Source: Bacilli bacterium (GTDB taxonomy: Bacteria > Bacillota_I > Bacilli_A > RF39 > UBA660). Taken from it: a stretch of DNA of 64,000 nt. The stretch is from contig JAFWRK010000039.1 in the NCBI GenBank assembly GCA_017519965.1, positions 1-64,000 on the forward strand, in the 5' to 3' direction. The notes under the pieces are model-generated. The model had not been told where the DNA came from. It ran no database searches and was given only the letters and a program-made list of their open reading frames with translations. Each line of letters opens with the position of its first letter. Positions within the stretch are counted from its first letter, which is position 1. The translations under genes were made by a program, and so were the position numbers. Shown here one piece after another: positions 49,814-57,336 of the stretch.

Positions 49814-50888
49814 ACTTTTTTTTCTTAGTTAGTACTAATTCCTTCTTTATTGTATTTCCTATATAATCATTAACTTGATTTTCTAACAATAATTCTAATT
49901 CTAAAATATTATATCTATTTGTACTTGCTCCAGCACTTGTAGGATTTCCTCCACCATTTACTAATGGAATATTAGAAAGTATTTCTGATACATCTATTTC
50001 TGATTTACTTCTTCCACTAATTGATACTAAATCTTCTTTTGTATATCCTAATGCGAATGATGCATCTACTTTATATTTTAATAAACGATCTGCAGCTTTT
50101 GCTAAATCTTCTCTTCTATAAATAGTAAATGGTTCATCTCTATTAAAAGTAAAGGCAATATTCCTATTAAATATTCCATCACTAGTTTGAAATGATTTAA
50201 ATATATTATTATCAGTCATTACTAAGTTATATATTTTCTTATCATCTTCATATTCTTCTAAGAATAATTCTTCTACAAATTCTAATTTTGCACCTTTTCT
50301 TACTAATTTTTTTGCTATATTTAGAGTTTTTTCTGTTGTATTTTTTCTAAATCTATTTGTATCAAGTACAATACCAGCTAATAAATAATTAGCAGTTTTT
50401 GCATCCATTATTTTATCTGGATAATAACTATAGATAGAAGATACTATTTCTGATGCACTAGATTTATTAATATTAATATATTTATTTTCTGTATTAACTG
50501 TATTTTTATCTTCTTTATGATGATCAATTATTGCAATGTTATTGAATTCTTTAATATTATCCTTTAAAGATATTAAATAATCTTTATTAACATCTGTCAT
50601 AATAAGTAATGAATTATCTTGTTTTAAACTATTATATTTTTCTTTATTAATAATATTATACCTATTACTATTATGGGCTTCTTCTATTATTTTTTTTACT
50701 CCTGCTGATAAATCTATATCGTCTACTATTATATATGCTTCTTTTCCTAAATATGAATATAATCTTTGTAGTCCTATTGCTGAACCTATAGCATCAAAGT
50801 CAGGATCATTATGTCCAATTATAAAGATCCTTTTTGAATTATTTGTAAGCTCTTCTAACTTGTTTTTTAATTCATAAGTATTGTTCAT
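49812..50888 (-). CDS. Stand-alone DHH/DHHA1 phosphoesterase (GdpP C-terminal half-like)
   Basis: 358 residues. DHH motifs: FIIGHNDPDFDAIGSAIGL, LIMTDVNKDYL, IAIIDHHKED (the DHH signature) and LLAGIVLDTNRF; DHHA1 region ends GGGNPTSAGAS, where the usual GGGH has Asn for His. The long form GdpP adds membrane, PAS and degenerate GGDEF modules that are missing here. It could hydrolyse cyclic di-AMP or pApA (PDE2-like) or act as oligoribonuclease (NrnA-like). Sequence around IDHHKED and the DTNRFRKNT segment is closer to GdpP. GAGGTG precedes the start. Confidence 0.85.
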   Translation of the reverse strand: MNNTYELKNKLEELTNNSKRIFIIGHNDPDFDAIGSAIGLQRLYSYLGKEAYIIVDDIDLSAGVKKIIEEAHNSNRYNIINKEKYNSLKQDNSLLIMTDVNKDYLISLKDNIKEFNNIAIIDHHKEDKNTVNTENKYININKSSASEIVSSIYSYYPDKIMDAKTANYLLAGIVLDTNRFRKNTTEKTLNIAKKLVRKGAKLEFVEELFLEEYEDDKKIYNLVMTDNNIFKSFQTSDGIFNRNIAFTFNRDEPFTIYRREDLAKAADRLLKYKVDASFALGYTKEDLVSISGRSKSEIDVSEILSNIPLVNGGGNPTSAGASTNRYNILELELLLENQVNDYIGNTIKKELVLTKKKK

Positions 50889-50956
50889 AAAAACACCTCT
50901 AAATTGTTCTATATTATATATTTTATAATAAAAAAAATCAACATTGGTATGTTGAC

Positions 50957-51556
50957 TTAAAGTATATTATTCTTTTGTAATTCTTCTAAAACTGAGTTAG
51001 TTAATTCATCTATAATAAAATCTTTTACAAACTCTACTTTAATATTAGGTAATTCTTTATTAGTTATTTTTTCTTTCCATCCTAGTAATAATTCATTATT
51101 AATATTTCTTATATTATATGTATTATTATTTGATTTTAATATATTTGTTACATAATTATAATCTTCATTATTAATTCCATATGCATCCATTTCTTTTAAC
51201 ATATATAAATGAGCTTGATGTCCTTGAAGATTTATTTTTACCATAGGTATTACTACTCTATCATAGTATTTTTCATCATACAAAATATCTGTGAATAGAT
51301 GTGTTACATATCCTTTTAGAAATGATTCATCATAACTATTCTTATAATCATTATAAAACTTTATTGCATTGTTTTTCCATACGCTTAAATTAGCATCTCT
51401 TATATGGGCTTCCCATCTTATTTTTGATTCAGCAAACCCATTTAGATTTACTGAGTCTGGTGCAATATTACCTAAATAAAAATTATAATTATCTAAATTA
51501 TTATATTTAGTTGCTATCTTTCTTCCAACTATTTCATGTATTACTGATGTAGGCAT
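50957..51556 (-). CDS. Zinc-dependent phospholipase C-like protein
   Basis: 199 residues. Begins MPTSVIHEIVGRKIA, with NFYLGNIAPDSV, an EAHIRD segment, and GYVTHLFTDILYDE, a pattern of His/Asp ligands found in the zinc-dependent phospholipase C/S1-P1-like fold of many clostridial proteins. No signal peptide, so it probably acts in the cytosol, unlike the secreted toxin relatives. Function of such cytosolic members is not established. Its ribosome binding site overlaps the end of ftsW, so it is translationally coupled to it. Confidence 0.75.
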   Translation of the reverse strand: MPTSVIHEIVGRKIATKYNNLDNYNFYLGNIAPDSVNLNGFAESKIRWEAHIRDANLSVWKNNAIKFYNDYKNSYDESFLKGYVTHLFTDILYDEKYYDRVVIPMVKINLQGHQAHLYMLKEMDAYGINNEDYNYVTNILKSNNNTYNIRNINNELLLGWKEKITNKELPNIKVEFVKDFIIDELTNSVLEELQKNNIL

Positions 51557-52684
51557 TTAATCAACTCCTAATCTATTTTCTATTTGAACTCTTTGTACTG
51601 CTGTTAAAGCTACTATTAGACATAATGTAAAACTACCTCCATAACTCATAAATGGTAGTGGTACTCCTGTCATTGGAATTAATCCAAATAATCCTAATAA
51701 ATTAACTGCAATATGTACAAATATATAGAAAGCTACTCCATAGCAAATGGTTGCTCCTGTATTAGTTTGTGATGCTCTACCTATCACTAGTATTCTAACT
51801 AATATTAGAAAATACATAGCTATTATAAATAATCCAGTTACTAATCCTAATTCTTCTATTATTATGCAAAATATAAAGTCAGTATATGGTTCTGGTAAGT
51901 ATAAATATTTCTGTGTCGAATTACCTAGACCAACTCCTGTTAATCCACCATTGTTTATAGCTATATATCCATTACATATTTGATTACCTGTAGTCAATAA
52001 ATTATCACATGGATTGTCTTTACCTAACCTATCTTTTTGTCTACCAATAAGTAAATCATGACCTGTTCCAGTATATATAAGAGCTGCTATTACTACAGCC
52101 GCTACTCCCAGTATTATTGTCTTAATCTTTATATTCAAAGATATTGGTTGAGAAAAGAATATTACAGCTACTATACTTCCATATATTATCATTGTACCTA
52201 AGTCTGGTTCTATAAACATAAGACCAGCACTAAATAAACATATTGCTATTGGAAAAAATACTTTTACATATTTATTTAATTTTTTCTTATTAATATCATA
52301 GTAAAAAGCTAACCAAAAAATTGATACTACTTTCATGAATTCAGATGGTTGAAATGTAAATGGTCCTAATGCATACCAACTTCTTGAATTATTTCTTAAT
52401 ACTCCAAAAAATGGTAATAATAGTTGGGCTCCTAACAATATAATCATAAATAAGTATGAGAATGTTCCATAGGTTGTGGTTCTCATTCTAATCATAAAAA
52501 AAGCAAATGTAAACCCTACTCCTAAAAAGATAGATTGTTTTATTAAATAAGTATATGGACTAGCATCTTTTAGCATATAAGCTGTAACATTTGATGATGA
52601 AAAAACCATAATAAGACCTATGGCAAAAAGTATTATTGTCATTATAAATAAAGGTTTATCTATTTTTCTTAATACCGTAGTCAT
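51557..52684 (-). CDS. ftsW: FtsW/SpoVE-type peptidoglycan polymerase (SEDS family)
   Basis: 375 residues, about ten transmembrane segments. Contains the SEDS motifs: NNSRSWYALGPFTFQPSEFM, EPDLGTMIIYG, LPEPYTDFIFCIIIEELGLV and TGVPLPFMSYGGSF. Polymerises lipid II with a class B PBP partner. The division (FtsW) versus spore (SpoVE) versus rod (RodA) role cannot be told from sequence alone. AAGGAGAG precedes the ATG. A perfect TTGACA sits at 52763-52768 on this strand but no clear -10 follows. Confidence 0.93.
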   Translation of the reverse strand: MTTVLRKIDKPLFIMTIILFAIGLIMVFSSSNVTAYMLKDASPYTYLIKQSIFLGVGFTFAFFMIRMRTTTYGTFSYLFMIILLGAQLLLPFFGVLRNNSRSWYALGPFTFQPSEFMKVVSIFWLAFYYDINKKKLNKYVKVFFPIAICLFSAGLMFIEPDLGTMIIYGSIVAVIFFSQPISLNIKIKTIILGVAAVVIAALIYTGTGHDLLIGRQKDRLGKDNPCDNLLTTGNQICNGYIAINNGGLTGVGLGNSTQKYLYLPEPYTDFIFCIIIEELGLVTGLFIIAMYFLILVRILVIGRASQTNTGATICYGVAFYIFVHIAVNLLGLFGLIPMTGVPLPFMSYGGSFTLCLIVALTAVQRVQIENRLGVD

Positions 52685-52754
52685 TTTATCTCTCCTTATT
52701 ATCTTAATAATATCATATTTTTATATATTTTTTTAAGTTTCTATTATTTTATTA

Positions 52755-52781
52755 ACAATATTTGTCAAATTACATAATTTA
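52755..52781 (+). promoter_or_regulatory. Candidate sporulation-sigma promoter of the YjcZ-like gene
   Basis: AC, 16 bases, CATAATTTA, fitting the sigma-K form AC-N16-CATAnnnTA, with a plausible start site 8 bases before AAGGAGG. AT-rich sequence makes chance matches likely; a sigma-A reading (TTAACA-N17-TAATTT) also exists. Confidence 0.35.
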
Positions 52782-52808
52782 TAATAGATAAAGATAAGGA
52801 GGTATATT

Positions 52809-52961
52809 ATGTACTATTATGGTGGAGGATCTAGTTGTTGTTCTAACTATCAAGTTCCTTATTATCCAATGAATTATAGGAATAACACTTCTATGTATGC
52901 TATTATTTTAGTTTTATTTATTCTTTTAGTAATTGTTATAGGTACTAGATTTGATTTTTAA
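52809..52961 (+). CDS. YjcZ-like small membrane protein
   Basis: 50 residues: a glycine/cysteine/tyrosine-rich head (MYYYGGGSSCCSNYQVPYYP) followed by one hydrophobic helix (YAIILVLFILLVIVIGTRF). The Gly-rich start and the A-I-I-L-V-L-F-I-L-L-V-I-V pattern are those of the YjcZ family of small proteins, annotated as sporulation proteins in Firmicutes. AAGGAGG lies six bases before the ATG, and a strong terminator follows, which shows that it is a real gene even at this length. Function is not established; insertion in the spore membrane is inferred from relatives. Confidence 0.8.
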   Translation: MYYYGGGSSCCSNYQVPYYPMNYRNNTSMYAIILVLFILLVIVIGTRFDF

Positions 52962-52962
52962 T

Positions 52963-52984
52963 AAAGAGCATTGCTCTTTTTTTT
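52963..52984 (+). terminator. Terminator of the YjcZ-like gene
   Basis: Stem AAAGAGC-ATT-GCTCTTT followed by eight or more Ts on the plus strand, one base after the stop codon. Confidence 0.9.
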
Positions 52985-53012
52985 TGACTTTTAGTTTAAA
53001 ATCTAGTATAAT
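52984..53012 (+). promoter_or_regulatory. Promoter of def
   Basis: TTGACT, 17 bases, TATAAT on the plus strand; leader of about 65 bases before def. Confidence 0.85.
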
Positions 53013-53084
53013 AAGCGTGTTTTAATTAAGACTTTTAATTATTAATTATTTTTGTTAAAATGTAATAGAAACGGGGCAGTATAT

Positions 53085-53633
53085 ATGTTAAAAATGAAAG
53101 ATATTTTAGATGAGAAAGATAAAAGACTTAGATTAGTTTCAAAAGATGTAGAATTTCCTTTATCCAAAAAAGATAAAGAAACTATAGAAGAAATGATTGA
53201 ATTCTTAAGAAATAGTCAAATTCCTGAACTTAGTGAAAAGTATAATTTACGTCCTGGTATGGGACTTTCTGCTATTCAGCTTGGAATTGCTAAAAGATTC
53301 TTTGTAGTAGTAGATGAAGTTGCTGAGGGTGAATTTGAAACTTATGTATTAATAAATCCAAAAATAATAAGTAATTCAATGGAAAAAATATATGTTGAAA
53401 TGGGTGAAGGATGCTTAAGTATTAATCGTGAAGTTGATGGTATAGTTCCTAGATATGCTAGAGTTACAATGGAAGCATATGATATGGAAGGTAGAAAGAT
53501 TCACGTTAGAGCTCGTGAAGAGTTAGCAATTTGTTTTCAACATGAGTTAGATCATCTTAATGGTATTTTATTTATTGATCATATTGATCCTAAAAATCCA
53601 TTTAAAGATAAAGACTTGTTTAGAGCAATATAA
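53085..53633 (+). CDS. def: Peptide deformylase
   Basis: 182 residues. Removes the formyl group from nascent N-termini; metal-dependent. All three motifs are present: GMGLSAIQLG (GxGxAAxQ), EGCLSI (metal Cys) and HELDHLNG (HExDH). The ATG at 53085, with a GGGG site upstream, is preferred over the TTG at 53052; an ATG at 53094 is also possible. Long N-terminal form as in Gram-positive type 2 deformylases. No fmt nearby. Confidence 0.95.
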   Translation: MLKMKDILDEKDKRLRLVSKDVEFPLSKKDKETIEEMIEFLRNSQIPELSEKYNLRPGMGLSAIQLGIAKRFFVVVDEVAEGEFETYVLINPKIISNSMEKIYVEMGEGCLSINREVDGIVPRYARVTMEAYDMEGRKIHVRAREELAICFQHELDHLNGILFIDHIDPKNPFKDKDLFRAI

Positions 53634-53657
53634 AAAGATGTTATTAAACATCTTTTT
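53632..53657 (+). terminator. Bidirectional terminator between def and sufD
   Basis: Eleven-base-pair stem AAAAAGATGTT-ATTA-AACATCTTTTT, T-run on the plus strand and A-run usable from the minus strand; sits between convergent genes. Confidence 0.87.
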
Positions 53658-54680
53658 TTATATCCTTTTATTAATTTCTTCTACTATCTTCTCTCTAGTT
53701 TCTTTATCATTAATATTATTTATTACTTGTTGGTAGTTAGCATATAATATTAGTTTTTTAGCATCTTCTTCACTAATACCTTTAGCCATTAAGTAAAATA
53801 ACTTAGTTATATCAATTTTTCCTGTTGATACTCCATGTGAACCAGTAACATCTTCTTCATGACATAATAACATTGGAAGAGATCTTGATTTAGAAGTATT
53901 AGATAATAAAATACAATTTTCGTTTTCTTCACCATTTGATTTAGTACAACCTTCTATAAAGTCTATTGTACCTTTAAATGATTTAATACAATTATCATCT
54001 AAGGCTCCTTGTACTAATATATTACTATTAGTTCTTTTTCCTATACTTTTCATATGATAATTCATATCTATTCTTTCATTATTACTTCCAAAAAACATAT
54101 TATTTAGATAATTCTTACTATTATCTCCAGATAACTCTGAATAGTAATTAGATATTTTTACATTAGAACCTAAATCTATAAAATTATGTGTTATTTCACT
54201 AGATTCTTTTAGATAGTTTTCAAAAGATATTATATTAATTGATTCTTTATCTAATAAATTAATAAATGTAATATTACTTTTAGAATAGTTATTAGCTTGT
54301 ACTATTATTTTTGTATTATTAAATACTTTTTCTTTACTATTTAGATTAATAATAAAACTAGATTTAGTATTCTCTTTTAAATTTATTATTATTTCAGATA
54401 CTAAATATTTAGATTTAGTAAAATCATAAGAGATATTTACTGGATTATTAACAGTATCTAAAACATCTATTTCTATACTTTTGTATTTCTTATGTGATAG
54501 GCCAATCTTAGAATTAAAATTATCTTTAATTGTTGCTTTAATATTTAATTTATTTATTTCTTTAGTATTTATTATTAAATCATTAATTGTTTCTTCTTCT
54601 ATATCTATATCTATTTTTAAATTATTAATTTTAAAATTATTGGTTGTTTTTAATGGAGTTTCATTTATTATATATTTCAT
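53658..54680 (-). CDS. sufD: Fe-S cluster assembly scaffold subunit SufD
   Basis: 340 residues, at the short end for SufD. The C-terminal SufBD core (LPMLLCHEEDVTGSHGVSTG, MAKGISEEDAKKLILYANYQ) is clear, while the N-terminal part is diverged. SufD joins SufB and SufC to form the scaffold that builds iron-sulfur clusters. Last gene of the suf operon, 9 bases after sufB. Confidence 0.9.
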   Translation of the reverse strand: MKYIINETPLKTTNNFKINNLKIDIDIEEETINDLIINTKEINKLNIKATIKDNFNSKIGLSHKKYKSIEIDVLDTVNNPVNISYDFTKSKYLVSEIIINLKENTKSSFIINLNSKEKVFNNTKIIVQANNYSKSNITFINLLDKESINIISFENYLKESSEITHNFIDLGSNVKISNYYSELSGDNSKNYLNNMFFGSNNERIDMNYHMKSIGKRTNSNILVQGALDDNCIKSFKGTIDFIEGCTKSNGEENENCILLSNTSKSRSLPMLLCHEEDVTGSHGVSTGKIDITKLFYLMAKGISEEDAKKLILYANYQQVINNINDKETREKIVEEINKRI

Positions 54681-54689
54681 AATTACCTC

Positions 54690-56093
54690 CTAACCTATAG
54701 TTCCTTCTAATTCTAGATTTATTAATCTATTCATCTCTACTGCATATTCTACTGGGAAGGCCTTAGCAATAGGTTCTGCAAAACCTCTTACTATTAAGGC
54801 TTTAGCTTCTTCTTCACTTATTCCTCTAGTCATTAAATAGAATATTGCTTCATCAGATATTTTTCCTATTTTAGCTTCATGGGCAAATGTTACTTCATCA
54901 TTTTCTATTGTGTCTACAGGTATTGTATCACTTCTAGATATACTATCTAACATTAGAGATTCACATGATAAAGATAGTTTAGAATTAGTAGCATTTTTTT
55001 GAACCCAGACATTACTTCTAAATGTACAAATTCCTCCATCTTTAGATATAGATTTAGAATTTACTACTGTTTTAGTATTTTTTCCTACATGTACTACTTT
55101 TATTCCATTATCTAAATTTTGTCCTTCTCCTGCAAATGAGATACCTGTAAACTCACATTTTGAATTATCTCCTTTTAAGATACTCATTGGATATAGCATA
55201 GATATTTTTGATCCAAATGATCCTGTAATCCACTCTATTTTTCCGCCTCTTTCAACGATACATTTTTTAGTATTTAGATTCATCATATTTTTAGACCAAT
55301 TCTCTATTGTTGAGAATCTAAGATACGCATTTTCTTTTACAAATAACTCTACACATCCTGCATGGATATTTAATTCATTATATCCTGGAGCAGAACATCC
55401 TTCAATAAATTGAAGTGATGCATTATCTTCAACAATAATTAATGTATGTTCGAATTGGCCTGCTCCTGGAGAATTCAATCTAAAATATGATTGTAGTGGA
55501 TCGTTTAAAACTACTCCTTTTGGTATATATACAAATGATCCTCCTGAGAATAAGGCGTAATGTAGAGCAATAAACTTATGATCACTTATTGGTACTGCTT
55601 TAGTAAAATACTCTTTTACTAATTCTGGATATTCTTGAATAGCTGTATCAAAATTAGTATATATTACTCCTTTATCTTTTAATTTATCTTGTATTTTATG
55701 ATATACCATTTCTGAATCATATTGAGCTCCTACACCACCTAATGACTTTTTCTCTGCTTCTGGTATACCTAAGGCATCAAATACATTTTTTATATCTTCT
55801 GGTACTTCTTCCCATGAATCATTCATTTTAGTTTTTGGTTTTACATATGTAGCAATCTTGTTTAAATCTAATTCACTAAGATCTGGTCCCCAGTCTGGTA
55901 GAGATAATTCATTATATAAATCTAAAGCTTTCAATCTTATATCTAATACCCATTCTGGTTCATTTTTTTCTTTGCTAATATTTTCTACTATTTTTCTTGA
56001 TAAACCAATTTCTTTTTTTATAGGTGTATCATATGTTTTCATATTATATATATTATTTGTTTTATTAGTTAATTCATTTATATTAGTTTTCAT
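54690..56093 (-). CDS. sufB: Fe-S cluster assembly scaffold subunit SufB
   Basis: 467 residues, full length. Conserved features: WVLDIRLKALDLYNELSLPDW, SDHKFIALHYALFSGGSFVY, IEGCSAPGYNELNIHAG, TFAHEAKIGKISDEAIFYLM and EEEAKALIVRGFAEPI, with conserved cysteines in the middle. Core scaffold of the SUF machine. 8 bases after sufC. Confidence 0.97.
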   Translation of the reverse strand: MKTNINELTNKTNNIYNMKTYDTPIKKEIGLSRKIVENISKEKNEPEWVLDIRLKALDLYNELSLPDWGPDLSELDLNKIATYVKPKTKMNDSWEEVPEDIKNVFDALGIPEAEKKSLGGVGAQYDSEMVYHKIQDKLKDKGVIYTNFDTAIQEYPELVKEYFTKAVPISDHKFIALHYALFSGGSFVYIPKGVVLNDPLQSYFRLNSPGAGQFEHTLIIVEDNASLQFIEGCSAPGYNELNIHAGCVELFVKENAYLRFSTIENWSKNMMNLNTKKCIVERGGKIEWITGSFGSKISMLYPMSILKGDNSKCEFTGISFAGEGQNLDNGIKVVHVGKNTKTVVNSKSISKDGGICTFRSNVWVQKNATNSKLSLSCESLMLDSISRSDTIPVDTIENDEVTFAHEAKIGKISDEAIFYLMTRGISEEEAKALIVRGFAEPIAKAFPVEYAVEMNRLINLELEGTIG

Positions 56094-56101
56094 ATTATCA
56101 C

Positions 56102-56845
56102 CTACTTAATATAATCTGTATAACCATTTTCTTCTATTTCTTTTGCTAGATTACTATCTCCACTTAATACTATTTTTCCATCTACTAATATATGTACATA
56201 ATCTACTTTTAAACTCTTTAATATCTTAGTAGAATGAGTAATTATTAATACAGCATTATTATCATTTTTATATAAATCTATTCCTTTTGAAACAGTTTTA
56301 ATTGCATCTACATCTAGTCCTGAATCAGTCTCATCTAGAATAGCTAATTTAGGATTAAATGTTAGTAATTGAAGTATTTCATTCTTCTTTTTTTCTCCTC
56401 CAGAAAAACCTACATTTAAGTCTCTATTAGTATATGTAGTATTCATATCTAATTTTTTCATATTTTCTTCTACTTCTTTAGATAAACTAAAGACATTTAC
56501 TTTTTCATTAGTTAAAGCTTTTTTTGCTGTCTTTATAAATTGAGCTACTGATATACCTGGAACTTCTTCTGGAATTTGAAATGACATAAATATACCTTTA
56601 CGAGCAATTTCATCAGTCTTTAATCCATTTAACTTTTCACCTTCAAAATACATTTCTCCATCAGTAATAATGTATCTAGGATTATTAAATATTGTGTTTG
56701 CTAAAGTAGTTTTTCCACTACCATTAGGTCCCATTATTACATGTATTTCTCCTTTATTAATAGTTAAATTTAATCCTTTTAATATATGCTTTTCATGATC
56801 ATCTGCTGCTATTGTACTTAAATTCTTTATTTCTAATAAACTCAT
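56102..56845 (-). CDS. sufC: Fe-S cluster assembly ATPase SufC
   Basis: 247 residues, ABC-type ATPase: Walker A GPNGSGKTTLANTI, signature VGFSGGEKKKNEIL, Walker B LAILDETDSGLD. Soluble; drives conformational change in SufBD. Nine bases after the Rrf2-family regulator gene. SufS (desulfurase) and SufU are not in this operon. Confidence 0.97.
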   Translation of the reverse strand: MSLLEIKNLSTIAADDHEKHILKGLNLTINKGEIHVIMGPNGSGKTTLANTIFNNPRYIITDGEMYFEGEKLNGLKTDEIARKGIFMSFQIPEEVPGISVAQFIKTAKKALTNEKVNVFSLSKEVEENMKKLDMNTTYTNRDLNVGFSGGEKKKNEILQLLTFNPKLAILDETDSGLDVDAIKTVSKGIDLYKNDNNAVLIITHSTKILKSLKVDYVHILVDGKIVLSGDSNLAKEIEENGYTDYIK

Positions 56846-56854
56846 ATTATCCTC

Positions 56855-57250
56855 CTATATATAATCTTGTAGTGTTTTACTATCTACATATTTATTAATT
56901 TCATCATATAATCCTTCCCAAAATTCGTGGGTATCACATGACTCTCTTTTATCACAATTATCTTGCTCAATACATGGTATTGGTGATAAAGATCCTTCTA
57001 CTCTACGTAGTATGTCTCCTACTTGATAGTACTTAGGTTCTTTCTTTAACCTATATCCACCATTATTACCTCTTAATACATCAAGGTAATCATCTTTATT
57101 TAATTGAATCATAATCTTTTCTAAATACTTTAATGATATATTCTCTTTTTCAGATATTTCTTTTAAAGATATATATTTTCCATCTTTATAATTTCTAGCT
57201 AGATTAATCATTATTACTAAGGCATATCTTCCTTTAGTAGATATTTTCAT
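56855..57250 (-). CDS. Rrf2/IscR-family transcriptional regulator
   Basis: 131 residues. N-terminal winged helix typical of Rrf2 (MKISTKGRYALVIMINLARN, ENISLKYLEKIMIQLNKDDY, RGNNGGYRLKK). Three cysteines with the exact IscR spacing (C-x5-C-x5-C in CIEQDNCDKRESC) can bind an iron-sulfur cluster, followed by a conserved histidine. It heads the suf operon and its promoter spacer contains a CTACC-N5-GGTAG palindrome, so it very likely senses Fe-S status and controls suf expression. Confidence 0.92.
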   Translation of the reverse strand: MKISTKGRYALVIMINLARNYKDGKYISLKEISEKENISLKYLEKIMIQLNKDDYLDVLRGNNGGYRLKKEPKYYQVGDILRRVEGSLSPIPCIEQDNCDKRESCDTHEFWEGLYDEINKYVDSKTLQDYI

Positions 57251-57273
57251 AATACCAACTCCTACGTCAATTT

Positions 57274-57303
57274 ATTATACTACCTTTTTGGTAGGAATTA
57301 CAA
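57274..57303 (-). promoter_or_regulatory. Promoter of the suf operon
   Basis: TTGTAA, 18 bases, TATAAT on the minus strand, upstream of the Rrf2-family gene. Confidence 0.8.
57280..57294. promoter_or_regulatory. Palindromic operator, candidate Rrf2/IscR-type site
   Basis: CTACC-N5-GGTAG fills most of the spacer of the suf promoter and touches the -10 element; a bound repressor would block polymerase. Confidence 0.7.
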
Positions 57304-57304
57304 T

Positions 57305-57336
57305 AATAAAAAAAGATTTAGATAACTAAATCTTTT
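57305..57336 (-). terminator. Terminator of smc
   Basis: Eleven-base-pair stem AAAAGATTTAG/CTAAATCTTTT, loop of four, T-run on the minus strand, at the smc stop codon. Confidence 0.88.

Noticed and set aside
52740..52768. ftsW promoter from the perfect TTGACA at 52763-52768
   Set aside because: No acceptable -10 at 16-18 bases (AATAGA or TAATAG).
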